A stretch of 12,684 nt of DNA, from assembly GCA_015494375.1 (NCBI GenBank), contig WGBL01000050.1:1-12684 (forward strand), written 5' to 3'. Made by a program: the position numbers and the translations under genes. The notes beneath the pieces are model-generated. The model was not told the origin of the DNA and ran no database searches. It saw nothing but the letters and a program-made list of their open reading frames with translations. Positions 1 through 6,240 of the stretch are shown piece after piece. Position 1 is the first letter of the stretch. Each line of letters opens with the position of its first letter. Source of the DNA: Hyphomicrobiales bacterium. Its GTDB lineage: Bacteria; Pseudomonadota; Alphaproteobacteria; Rhizobiales; S144-23.

Positions 1-30
1 CCCCGGGTCAAGCCCGAGGACGGGCATGAC
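1..30. repeat. Fragment of a dispersed GC-rich intergenic repeat
   Basis: The window opens with CCCGGGTCAAGCCCG followed by AGGACGGGCATGAC. Positions 12-16 (GCCCG) and 21-25 (CGGGC) form a small hairpin with loop AGGA. Sequences built from 'cgggtcaagcccg' and 'cgggcatgac' are a familiar class of dispersed intergenic repeat in alphaproteobacterial genomes. This copy is cut by the window edge, so its full extent is unknown. The identification is from the look of the sequence only. Confidence 0.35.
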
Positions 31-97
31 CAAGGGGAGGGGTGTGGGCACGGGGGGCGAGGCGGGCAAGCGATGCTCAGGCCGCGCAACTGAGGTA

Positions 98-139
98 ATG
101 ACAAGCCTGTCATCTGACACCTGACCACCTGACACCTGA
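98..139. repeat. Small hairpin followed by repeated CTGACACCTGA
   Basis: ATGACA (98-103) and TGTCAT (108-113) form a perfect 6-bp stem with loop AGCC. It is followed by two copies of the 11-mer CTGACACCTGA at 114-124 and 129-139, giving a run of CTGAC-type units at 7-8 bp spacing. This is a low-complexity array in a non-coding stretch. No function can be assigned. Confidence 0.5.
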
Positions 140-150
140 TTGAGGTCCAT

Positions 151-183
151 GTTCAGAGGGGGTTCAGATCGTGCCCCTATACT
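151..183 (+). promoter_or_regulatory. Candidate activator-dependent promoter: GTTCAG direct repeat plus TATACT
   Basis: GTTCAG occurs at 151-156 and again at 162-167, an 11-bp period that puts both copies on one face of the helix. A good -10 hexamer, TATACT, lies at 178-183. The expected -35 position (about 155-160) lies inside the repeat and has no TTGACA match. That arrangement fits a promoter where an OmpR-type response regulator replaces the -35 contact. The next gene starts at 438, implying a leader of about 250 nt or an unrecognised short transcript. The activator is not identified. The rest of 184-437 shows no gene I can support; a TTGACA at 319-324 has no convincing -10 partner. Confidence 0.35.
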
Positions 184-437
184 GACAGGAACTCGCCTAT
201 TTTGGCTGGCATATTGTGTAATGAAGCTGGGATTGTGTGATCGCACGCGGGGCCTGACCGCCGCTTGCGCCTTCCCCCGCGACGGCACCGCGAGCCGAGC
301 CAGTTGGCGATTTGCCTGTTGACAGATAACACAGTGATACACATTGCAGAGGTGAGCCACATAATCGACCGAAATCAATTGAGCTTGGATCATTGCCGGC
401 CCACGTCATAACGCCGTAATTCTCGAGAGGGGAGCGA

Positions 438-746
438 ATGAGAAACAATCGATCCTTGAGGACTGTGAACGTGCCCGTTGCCGTTGCGGCTGCCATTGCG
501 GTGGGTGTCATACTGTTGGTTGGCGCAAGTTTGCGCGCGCGTGCCGAGGCTGGGCAGAATTGCAAAGTCTACGCCCTCGCCGCCGCCAAGCAGCACAAGG
601 AGAACGAGGAGCGCTCTTGCGGCTTCAAGGGACCGGAGTGGACCAAAGACATAAAGGCGCATCTCGCGTGGTGCCAATCGGTACCCCCGCAGGAGTGGCG
701 CGCAATGCTGAAAAAGCGTCAGGAGATGCTGGCGAGTTGCAAATAG
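438..746 (+). CDS. Small secreted or membrane-anchored four-cysteine protein
   Basis: A 102-residue protein of unrecognised function. A basic N-terminus (residues 1-8) is followed by a hydrophobic stretch (about 12-32) and ARAEA at 34-38, giving either a cleavable signal peptide or a single N-terminal membrane anchor; the rest would be periplasmic. The mature part is charged and has four cysteines (C42, C61, C79, C101), well placed for two disulfides, and conserved-looking aromatics (Y45, W68, W78, W87). The pattern C-x2-Y-A, N-x4-C-G, W-x6-H-x2-W-C, ending in a terminal Cys, resembles short hypothetical proteins I associate with alphaproteobacteria; that is memory, not a search. The start is supported by the purine-rich GAGGGGAGCG just upstream of ATG. 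The gene stands alone and converges on the cupin gene. Confidence 0.8.
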   Translation: MRNNRSLRTVNVPVAVAAAIAVGVILLVGASLRARAEAGQNCKVYALAAAKQHKENEERSCGFKGPEWTKDIKAHLAWCQSVPPQEWRAMLKKRQEMLASCK

Positions 747-799
747 CCTCGCGGGTTGTCGCCGTCAGCTACCGCGCGGCTGCCCCGGCTCAATCGTCT

Positions 800-833
800 G
801 GCGCGCCCGCCTTTACCCATCATGTGGCGCGCC
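800..833. terminator. Paired GGCGCGCC palindromes between convergent genes
   Basis: GGCGCGCC occurs at 800-807 and 826-833. The octamer is self-complementary, so the two copies can pair into an 8-bp GC stem around an 18-nt loop. It lies between the 3' ends of the small secreted-protein gene and the cupin gene, where a bidirectional terminator would be expected. There is no U-run on either side, so a true intrinsic terminator is doubtful. Confidence 0.3.
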
Positions 834-868
834 CTCACTCATCGCCTCACTCATCGCCTCACTCATCG
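833..868. repeat. Three tandem 12-bp units across the cupin stop codon
   Basis: CCTCACTCATCG is repeated exactly three times (833-844, 845-856, 857-868). The third unit contains the cupin stop (TGA on the minus strand, 859-861) and its last two sense codons (Asp-Glu). Because 12 is a multiple of three, the units past the stop repeat GAT-GAG-TGA in the same frame, giving three in-frame stops in a row. A tandem duplication of the gene end by replication slippage is the simplest explanation. Confidence 0.85.
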
Positions 869-1320
869 TATGGCGTGCCGTCGCGGTGGCAGAAGCGCCA
901 GCCGCTTTCGTCGCGTTCATAGCGAAGGTCGATATCGGGGTAGTGGCAGCGCTCGCGAGCGGCGCGTGTGCCGATCTCGAGATAGAGCGCATCGCACTCG
1001 GAGCGATTGACCAGGTGATGGCCGTTGGCGACACCAGCCGCAAAGCCCGCCGCATCCCCCGCCTTGAGCAGCGTTTCGCCCTCCTCATCGATGAGTGTGA
1101 TCTCGCCTTCAAGCACATAGATGAACTCGTCCTCGGCCTCGTGCCAGTGGCGCTGGGCGGAGGCGGCACCGGGCGCGAGCCGGGTGAGGTTGACACCGTA
1201 TTGTGTAAGCCCCGCGGCGTCGCCAAGGCGCTTGCGTGCGCGCCCAACGGTTATGGCGCGGAACGGCGCCGGATAGCCGCTACCGCTTTTCCAGGGCAAG
1301 GCATCAATATCGATTTTCAT
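859..1320 (-). CDS. Single-domain cupin protein
   Basis: A 153-residue small cupin. Motif 1 is clear: H58-x-H60-x4-E65-x6-G72 (HWH ... YVLEG). Motif 2 is G96-x4-H101-x3-N105. H58, H60, E65 and H101 form the usual metal-binding set, so a divalent metal is expected. Conserved edges around the barrel (YGVNLTRLAPG, residues 41-51) and the C-terminal YPDIDLRY and F/Y-HRDGTPY segments match a widespread proteobacterial cupin family often annotated only as 'cupin domain-containing'. Substrate and reaction cannot be read from sequence. The start is well supported: AAGGAG lies 8 nt before the ATG. Upstream there may be a coupled small ORF whose TGA overlaps this ATG. Downstream it meets the 438-746 gene tail to tail. 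Confidence 0.92.
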   Translation of the reverse strand: MKIDIDALPWKSGSGYPAPFRAITVGRARKRLGDAAGLTQYGVNLTRLAPGAASAQRHWHEAEDEFIYVLEGEITLIDEEGETLLKAGDAAGFAAGVANGHHLVNRSECDALYLEIGTRAARERCHYPDIDLRYERDESGWRFCHRDGTPYDE

Positions 1321-1460
1321 TGGGCATTCTCCTTGCTGTGTGGTTTTTTGTCCTCATATCCGTGTTGACTGGCCGACTGATTCTTGCTGACGATGACCGA
1401 TGTGATCCCCGCTTTGTCAGTCATCGCTTTGACCAGGGCGGGAATCGCGCTATTCAGCAT
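1317..1460 (-). CDS. Possible 47-aa ORF overlapping the cupin start (ATGA)
   Basis: Reading leftward from ATG at 1460, an open frame of 47 codons begins MLNSAIPALVKAMTDKAG and ends SKENAQ, its TGA overlapping the cupin ATG as ATGA, the classic arrangement for translational coupling. About two thirds of third codon positions are G or C, which is compatible with coding. The same frame is open further upstream (reading AEISLVR before the first Met) back to a TGA near 1580, but contains no good start there, so a GTG two codons earlier or a decayed longer gene is also possible. GGTGAGA precedes the ATG too closely to be a normal ribosome-binding site. I do not recognise the product. It could be a genuine small protein, a gene remnant or chance. 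Confidence 0.3.
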   Translation of the reverse strand: MLNSAIPALVKAMTDKAGITSVIVSKNQSASQHGYEDKKPHSKENAQ

Positions 1461-1659
1461 TCTCACCAGTGAAATTTCTGCGCTCTTGTGCGCTTCTGTC
1501 GCATTGTATCGATGAAACCGATGCGCATCTCGGAAGGGTGGAGATGCAGCTTCAATGCGTCATTGGAACCTTATTGCGTGTTCACGCATCTGGTGATTGG
1601 GCCGAACGAGCTCCTTCTTGGCGCGGGCCAGACGGCTGTTAATCACCCATAAGGTTGGA

Positions 1660-1692
1660 TTGAGATTGCTTTGAGATTGCATTGAGGTTGCA
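1660..1692 (+). repeat. Three tandem 11-bp TTGAGATTGCW units
   Basis: TTGAGATTGCT (1660-1670), TTGAGATTGCA (1671-1681) and TTGAGGTTGCA (1682-1692) are head to tail with only two substitutions between units. The preceding AAGGTTGGA (1651-1659) may be a decayed fourth copy. An 11-bp period places repeated motifs on the same helical face. The array lies about 160-190 bp before the helicase start. Confidence 0.8.
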
Positions 1693-1771
1693 TCGCTTCG
1701 GGCGGTTGCTGATTGTTGGTGCGTGTTGATTGTGATCGCACATGAGCGATTGCGTTCTCATATTGAGTTGA

Positions 1772-1813
1772 GCATGAGATCGTGAGCATAAGATCGCAAA
1801 CATGAGATCGATT
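1772..1813 (+). repeat. Three 14-bp units built on ATGAGATCG
   Basis: ATGAGATCG at 1774-1782, ATAAGATCG at 1788-1796 and ATGAGATCG at 1802-1810 are spaced exactly 14 bp apart, with looser similarity in the 5 bases between them. They end about 40 bp before the helicase start, so they would lie in the leader RNA or over the promoter. They differ from the 11-bp array further upstream. Confidence 0.75.
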
Positions 1814-1826
1814 GGGCGAAACGTAC

Positions 1827-1853
1827 ATGGGGAAAGCAGCAACACATAAATGA
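1827..1853 (+). CDS. Eight-codon mini-ORF coupled to the helicase start
   Basis: ATG at 1827 opens an eight-codon frame, MGKAATHK, whose TGA overlaps the helicase ATG (ATGA at 1850-1853). The helicase itself has no Shine-Dalgarno sequence within the usual distance: the bases before its ATG are ACACATAA, and the only purine run (GGGGAAAG, 1829-1836) lies too far upstream. Translation of the mini-ORF could deliver ribosomes to the helicase start. The mini-ORF has only a weak GGG upstream (1814-1816). The overlap may be accidental. Confidence 0.22.
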   Translation: MGKAATHK

Positions 1854-3484
1854 AATTCTCCGATCTCAACCTCAGTTCCAAGGTGCTCGCAGCCGTCGAG
1901 GCGGCGGGCTATGAGGCACCGACACCGATTCAGGCCGCGGCGATCCCACCTGCTGTCGAAGGGCGAGACGTTCTCGGCATTGCACAAACCGGCACCGGAA
2001 AGACAGCCTCGTTCGTCCTGCCGATGCTGACCCGCCTTGAACGCGGCCGCGCGCGGGCGCGCATGCCGCGCTCGCTTATCCTCGCCCCGACGCGCGAGCT
2101 CGCGGCACAGGTTGCCGAGCATTTCGAGCGCTACAGCTCAGGCCACAAGATCACACTCGCGCTGCTCATCGGCGGCGTTTCCTTCGATGAGCAGCTAAGA
2201 AAGCTCGATCGGGGTGTCGATGTGCTGATTGCGACACCGGGCCGGCTGCTCGATCATTTCGGTCGCGGCAAACTGCTCTTGAATGGCGTCGAGATCTTGG
2301 TCATCGACGAGGCCGACCGGATGCTCGACATGGGCTTCATTCCCGATATCGAGCGCATCTGCAAACTGCTGCCGCCGCGACGGCAAACGCTCTTTTTCTC
2401 GGCCACCATGCCGCCCGAGATCCAGCGTCTTGTGAAAAGCTTCTTGCGCGATCCGGTGCGGGTCGAGGTGGCGCCGCCAAGCACCACAGCCGGCACCATA
2501 ACCCAACGCTTTTGCTTTTGCCCGGCCGAGCCGCGCGAAAAACGCAAGACCCTGCGCGCAATGATCCGCGCCGAGAAGGAGATCAAGAACGCAATCATCT
2601 TTTGCAACCGCAAGCGCGATGTCGCCATCCTACTCAGGTCCATGCAAAAGCATGCTTTCAACGTTGCGGCGCTCCATGGCGACATGGACCAGCGCGCGCG
2701 GATGACGACGCTTGAGGCGTTCCGGGCGGGCGAGGTCACTTTCCTTTGTGCCAGCGATGTCGCCGCCCGCGGTCTCGACATTCCCGATGTCAGCCATGTG
2801 TTCAATTTCGATGTTCCGGTGCATGCCGAGGACTACGTCCACCGCATTGGCCGAACGGGGCGTGCGGGGCGCGCGGGTTTTGCCCTCACGCTGGTGACGC
2901 CCGAGGACGGCAAGGTGTTCAATGAGATCGCCGCCATGCTCAAGGGAGACATTGCGTGGGTGGGCGAGGCGCCGGACGCGGAAGCGTTCGAGCCATCTCG
3001 GCGAGGGCGTGGGCGCGGGCGTGGTCGTGGTCACGCTGGCCCACGCGCCCCAAGCGGCGCGACCGGCAAAGCCGGGACCCGCAAACAGGGCGAAAAGGCG
3101 GAAAAGGGGGAAAAGAGCGCGAAGAGCAAAGGCGCAAGGGGCGACCAGGGCGAGAGACGCGCAAATGCTCCCTCGGCCTCGACGAGCCAGTCGGCCAAGA
3201 AACCGACCGGGAGCCGGCGGGGCCGACGTAAAGGCCGATCCGCGGCCGACACGGCTGCCGAGAGCTCAGAGCCCCCCACGCAAGCCAGCGCCGCCGGCAA
3301 GCCACATCCGGAGAAACGAGGCAGACGGCACCCGGATGCCGCGGCCCGCAGCGGGCAAGCGCCGTCGCGCCGCCCGCCGAGGCGCAAGGGCAACACTGCG
3401 CAAGAAGAAAAGGAAGAGGCCGTCGTCGGACTCGGCGATCATGTCCCCGCATTTCTTAAACCGCACAGAGGAGGTGCGGGATAG
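1850..3484 (+). CDS. rhlE: RhlE-type DEAD-box ATP-dependent RNA helicase
   Basis: A 544-residue RNA helicase. The core has every family motif in order: Q motif with F3 and PTPIQ (24-28), motif I AQTGTGKT (45-52), Ia PTREL (80-84), Ib TPGR (129-132), II DEAD (153-156), III SAT (184-186), IV IIFCN (249-253), V ARGLDIP (306-312) and VI HRIGRTGRAG (331-340). It should unwind short RNA duplexes in ribosome assembly, mRNA turnover or cold adaptation. From about residue 383 to 519 follows a long, basic, low-complexity tail: an RG-rich box (384-394), Lys/Glu-rich and Arg/Pro-rich stretches. It ends with VVGLGDHVPAFLKPHR, an ending like that of many alphaproteobacterial RhlE proteins. The tail is presumably a disordered RNA tether. 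ATG 1850 starts right at the Q-motif domain, so the start is secure despite the missing Shine-Dalgarno. Assignment to RhlE rather than another DEAD subfamily is by overall resemblance. Confidence 0.95.
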   Translation: MKFSDLNLSSKVLAAVEAAGYEAPTPIQAAAIPPAVEGRDVLGIAQTGTGKTASFVLPMLTRLERGRARARMPRSLILAPTRELAAQVAEHFERYSSGHKITLALLIGGVSFDEQLRKLDRGVDVLIATPGRLLDHFGRGKLLLNGVEILVIDEADRMLDMGFIPDIERICKLLPPRRQTLFFSATMPPEIQRLVKSFLRDPVRVEVAPPSTTAGTITQRFCFCPAEPREKRKTLRAMIRAEKEIKNAIIFCNRKRDVAILLRSMQKHAFNVAALHGDMDQRARMTTLEAFRAGEVTFLCASDVAARGLDIPDVSHVFNFDVPVHAEDYVHRIGRTGRAGRAGFALTLVTPEDGKVFNEIAAMLKGDIAWVGEAPDAEAFEPSRRGRGRGRGRGHAGPRAPSGATGKAGTRKQGEKAEKGEKSAKSKGARGDQGERRANAPSASTSQSAKKPTGSRRGRRKGRSAADTAAESSEPPTQASAAGKPHPEKRGRRHPDAAARSGQAPSRRPPRRKGNTAQEEKEEAVVGLGDHVPAFLKPHRGGAG

Positions 3485-3700
3485 AGCCCCAACCCGTTTG
3501 CGCGCCTGGGCGTCCTCGATCGATCCCCCACATCGCCCTTCGGCCATGCGTGCGCCGGATCACACACGCCGATCGAGAAACAGAATTCATTCCATTCTCG
3601 CCAAAGCATGCGCTGAACCCCGAGCGAGAGTGGGGGATTTCAGGGACGACAACAGTGCGCCCCTTCTGGCTTCTGATTTCCGGCTTCCGCCCCCGCCCCG

Positions 3701-3763
3701 CATTGTGCCCGCATTGTTGAAGTCCTGAGCGAACGGAGCAATGGGGGATAATGGGCGACAATG
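3701..3763. terminator. Imperfect inverted repeat between convergent helicase and peptidase genes
   Basis: CATTGTGCCCGCATT (3701-3715) is nearly complementary to AATGGGCGACAATG (3750-3763): 6 bp, 4 bp and 3 bp stems separated by small bulges. Inside it CATTG (3712-3716) can pair with CAATG (3739-3743). The structure lies in the 294-bp gap between the helicase stop and the peptidase stop, where a shared terminator would be expected. There is no clear U-tract, so its role is uncertain. I see no gene in the gap (3485-3778). Confidence 0.35.
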
Positions 3764-3778
3764 TGTTGTGCTCCGCCC

Positions 3779-5608
3779 TTAACCCATGGCCTCGAGCTCG
3801 TCGATGAGCCCTTCAACCACCCCGAGGCCGCGGGCCCAGAAGTCGGGATCGCGGGCATCGAGCCCAAAGGGGGCAAGGAGCTCGGAATGGTGCTTGGAGC
3901 CGCCGGCCCGGAGCATGTCGAGATACTTCTCGGCAAAGCCCTCGTGCGCCTCCTCATAAAGGGCATAGAGCGAATTGACCAGGCAATCGCCGAAGGCATA
4001 GGCATAGACATAAAAGGGCGAATGGATGAAATGGGGGATATAGGCCCAATAGGTCTCATACCCCGGCCCCAGCCGGAGCGCGGGCCCGAGGCTTTCGCCC
4101 TGCACCTCGAGCCACAGCTCGCCGATGCGCTCTGCCGTGAGCTCCCCTTTGCGCCGCTCGGTATGGAGCTTGCGCTCGAAGACATAAAAGGCAATCTGGC
4201 GCACGACGGTGTTGATCATGTCCTCGGCCTTGGCCGCCAGCATCGCCCGGCGCTCTTTCGGCTCTTCCGCCTTGGCCAGGACCGCCTTGAAGGTGAGCAT
4301 CTCGCCAAAGACGCTTGCGGTCTCGGCGAGCGTCAAGGGGGTGGGGGCCATGAGCGGGCCCTGGGCAGCCGCGAGCACCTGGTGGACGCCGTGACCGAGC
4401 TCGTGGGCCAGCGTCATGACATCGCGCGGCTTGCCGAGATAGTTGAGCAGCACATAGGGGTGGGCGCTCGGCACCGTCGGATGTGAGAAGGCGCCCGGCG
4501 CCTTGCCGTCGCGCACCGGCGCATCGATCCAGCCATGGTCAAAAAAGCGCTCGGCAATGGCGCTCATCTGGGGAGAGAAATCGGCATAGGCCGCCAACAC
4601 GATGGCTCGCGCCTCATCCCAGGCAAAGCGCCGCACAGGCTCATCGGGCAAGGGCGCGTTGCGGTCCCAATGATCGAGCTGCTCGCGCCCCATCCAGCGC
4701 GCCTTTAAGGCATAGTAGCGGTGCGAGATGCGCGGATAGCGCGCCCTCACCGCGGCCACCAGCGCCTCGACCACCTCGGGCTCGACGCGGTTGGCCAGAT
4801 GGCGGCTCGCCGCGACATCATCAAAGCCGCGCCAGCGATCGGAAATCTCCTTGTCCTTGGCGAGTGTGTTGGTGATCAGCGTAAAAAGGCGAATGTTCTC
4901 AGAGAGCACCTTGGCGATGGCCTCGGCGGCCGCCTTGCGCTTTTCTCCATCGGGATCGGAAAGGAGGTTGAGGGTCGGCTCGAGGCTCAGCGTCTCACCC
5001 GCAACCTCGAAACGCAGCGCGGTCATGGTCTCGTTGAAAAGCCGGCTCCAGGCGCTGCGGCTCGTCACCGCCTTCTCGTGAAAGAGCTGCTCGAGCCTGT
5101 CGTCGAGCTGATAGGGCTTTTCCTTGCGAATGTCCTCGAGCCAAGGGCGGTAATGGCCGAGCGCCGGACTCTCGAGGGCCTCGGCCAACAGCGCGTCATC
5201 GATTTTGTTGAGCTCCAATGTAAAGAACAGGAGATCGGTTGAGATGGCCGTCAGGCGCTCCTGCATGTCGCCATAGAATTTGGCGCGCGCGGGATCGGCC
5301 GTGTTGGCGGCGAACAGCAGCCCCGCATAAGCGCCCAGCCGGCCAAGGAGATCGGAAAGCGCCTCATAGTCGCGAATGGCGGCCGCAAGCGCATCCCCCT
5401 CGCGTGCGAGCTCGGCGAGCCGGCCCTGGTAGCGCTCTTTGAAGGCCTTGGCGCTTTCTGCGGCCTTCTCGAGGTCCGCTTTGAGCTCGGGCGACTGGGG
5501 ATCGGGATAGAGGTCGCTCAAATCCCACTCGGGCATGGCTCCGAGATCGACGGCGGTGGCCGATTTCTCGCCTTGGCTGGCCTGGGTCATGGCGTCACTG
5601 TCCTGCAT
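3779..5608 (-). CDS. pepF: M3-family zinc oligoendopeptidase (PepF-like)
   Basis: A 609-residue cytosolic zinc peptidase that should cut oligopeptides of moderate size, a recycling and housekeeping role. The M3 active site is intact: HELGH at 402-406 (zinc ligands H402 and H406, general base E403) and the third ligand E429 in LAETASVFGE. The N-terminal DLSDLYPD (29-36) and helical region match the oligoendopeptidase F lid domain. The C-terminal FYVYAYAFGD (532-541) supplies the Tyr-rich substrate pocket usual in this family, and the length is typical. No signal peptide is present. Two starts are possible: ATG at 5608, with GGA six bases upstream, and an in-frame ATG at 5590, with AGGA ten bases upstream; the difference of six residues lies before any conserved sequence. 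It faces the helicase gene tail to tail and diverges from the response regulator gene across a repeat-filled intergenic region. Confidence 0.95.
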   Translation of the reverse strand: MQDSDAMTQASQGEKSATAVDLGAMPEWDLSDLYPDPQSPELKADLEKAAESAKAFKERYQGRLAELAREGDALAAAIRDYEALSDLLGRLGAYAGLLFAANTADPARAKFYGDMQERLTAISTDLLFFTLELNKIDDALLAEALESPALGHYRPWLEDIRKEKPYQLDDRLEQLFHEKAVTSRSAWSRLFNETMTALRFEVAGETLSLEPTLNLLSDPDGEKRKAAAEAIAKVLSENIRLFTLITNTLAKDKEISDRWRGFDDVAASRHLANRVEPEVVEALVAAVRARYPRISHRYYALKARWMGREQLDHWDRNAPLPDEPVRRFAWDEARAIVLAAYADFSPQMSAIAERFFDHGWIDAPVRDGKAPGAFSHPTVPSAHPYVLLNYLGKPRDVMTLAHELGHGVHQVLAAAQGPLMAPTPLTLAETASVFGEMLTFKAVLAKAEEPKERRAMLAAKAEDMINTVVRQIAFYVFERKLHTERRKGELTAERIGELWLEVQGESLGPALRLGPGYETYWAYIPHFIHSPFYVYAYAFGDCLVNSLYALYEEAHEGFAEKYLDMLRAGGSKHHSELLAPFGLDARDPDFWARGLGVVEGLIDELEAMG

Positions 5609-5647
5609 TGTTCCGAACGATGGCCGATAATTCTTGGTTCAGCCTCT

Positions 5648-5695
5648 TCTCGGTCTTGCCTCGTCTCGGTTTTGTCTCGTCTCAGTTTAGTTTCT
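5648..5695. repeat. Three degenerate 16-bp pyrimidine-rich units
   Basis: TCTCGGTCTTGCCTCG (5648-5663), TCTCGGTTTTGTCTCG (5664-5679) and TCTCAGTTTAGTTTCT (5680-5695) are head to tail. One strand is almost purely pyrimidine. The array lies 40 bp upstream of the pepF start, so on the pepF strand it is a purine-rich GAGACGAG array in the promoter or leader. Confidence 0.7.
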
Positions 5696-5810
5696 GTCTC
5701 TTTGGGGCCGGGGCTCTGGGGTCCGGTTGACTCGGCATCTCCTCTCAACGCGATGTAGGGCGCGGGCCACGAATGACGCCCGGCGCAGCTCTGCATCTCG
5801 GCGCACTGCC

Positions 5811-5844
5811 AAGGTGCGCCCCAAGCCAACAAGATGCGCCCCAA
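5811..5844. repeat. Direct repeat AAGRTGCGCCCCAA, 20-bp period
   Basis: AAGGTGCGCCCCAA (5811-5824) and AAGATGCGCCCCAA (5831-5844) are 14-bp copies with one mismatch, two helical turns apart. They could be a protein-binding pair or another slippage product in this repeat-rich intergenic region. Confidence 0.6.
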
Positions 5845-5916
5845 AAGGCGACAAGACGATCGAGGCCATACCACGAACAGGCGCCGATCGGAACCGCCGG
5901 GGGCATCGCGCACAAC

Positions 5917-5951
5917 CGCCGCCCGCCACCCGCGGCAAAGTGCGGGCGGCG
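5917..5951. other. Perfect 10-bp GC stem-loop
   Basis: CGCCGCCCGC (5917-5926) and GCGGGCGGCG (5942-5951) are exact reverse complements around a 15-nt loop. All ten pairs are G-C, so it would be very stable as RNA or as a cruciform. No U-run follows on either strand. It could insulate the divergent pepF and regulator transcripts or be part of an unannotated leader RNA. Confidence 0.55.
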
Positions 5952-5966
5952 AAAGCTGCACGCCGG

Positions 5967-5982
5967 TTAAGGTCTTGTTGAC
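5967..5982 (+). promoter_or_regulatory. CtrA-box-like sequence TTAA-N7-TTGAC
   Basis: TTAA (5967-5970), seven bases, then TTGAC (5978-5982) is one base off the alphaproteobacterial CtrA consensus TTAA-N7-TTAAC. It lies about 270 bp upstream of the response regulator start. The motif is short and one match is expected by chance every few tens of kilobases, so this is a weak call. TTGACG also resembles a -35 box, but I see no -10 at 16-18 bp. Confidence 0.25.
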
Positions 5983-6065
5983 GGTTCTCCGACAGGATTG
6001 CCGGGTCAGTCGTTGCGACGGTGTGCGCGCCAACGGTGCGTGCGCCAGCGCCCATGACGAGTGGT

Positions 6066-6240
6066 GAGTAGTGAGTAGCGAATCGTGAGTAGCGAATAGC
6101 GAGTAGCGAATAGCGAGTAGCGAATAGTGAGTAGCGAATAGCGAGTAGCGAATAGTGAGTAGCGAATAGTGAGTAGCGAATAGCGAGTAGCGAATAGTGA
6201 GTAGTGAGTAACGAGTGACCAGTAACGCGTAGCGAGTAGA
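6066..6240. repeat. Array of 25 heptamers, GAGTAGC / GAATAGY
   Basis: From 6066 to 6240 the sequence divides into exactly 25 heptamers with no insertion or deletion. The centre alternates GAGTAGC with GAATAGC or GAATAGT, a 14-bp higher-order period; units at both ends are more degenerate (for example GAGTAAC, CAGTAAC). Every unit carries TAG at the same offset, and since seven is not a multiple of three, all three plus-strand frames are blocked repeatedly. The minus strand has no stops, which creates spurious frames reading RYSLLAIRYSLFA. Arrays of this type recur between genes in Hyphomicrobiales. This one ends 13 bp before the response regulator ATG. Confidence 0.95.

Larger units (their letters stand above)
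1461..1849. other. Non-coding leader region upstream of the DEAD-box helicase
   Basis: This stretch holds two short tandem repeat arrays (listed separately) and several alternative weak hairpins. One is ATGAG (1742-1746) with CTCAT (1757-1761), where the CTCAT could instead pair with ATGAG at 1774-1778. A 32-codon frame at 1544-1642 (+) begins MQLQCVIGTLL and has AAGGG five bases before its ATG, but it is too short and featureless to call. No convincing sigma-70 promoter was found. A long, repeat-rich leader before a helicase suggests post-transcriptional control, but nothing here proves it. Confidence 0.4.

Noticed and set aside
140..322. 60-codon plus-strand frame near the GTTCAG promoter-like site
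   Set aside because: Its start lies upstream of the proposed -10 box, there is no ribosome-binding site, and the composition looks random.
319..347. Sigma-70 promoter starting at TTGACA
   Set aside because: The -35 is perfect, but no -10 hexamer with more than two matches lies at 16-18 bp.
886..1368. 160-codon plus-strand frame opposite the cupin
   Set aside because: The minus-strand cupin has both metal-binding motifs and a good ribosome-binding site; the plus frame is its shadow.
3761..4486. 241-codon plus-strand frame opposite pepF
   Set aside because: Antisense of conserved M3 peptidase sequence including the C-terminal Tyr-rich region; no ribosome-binding site or domain.
6066..6240. 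CRISPR array
   Set aside because: Units are 7 bp and contiguous with no spacers, and no cas genes are present.
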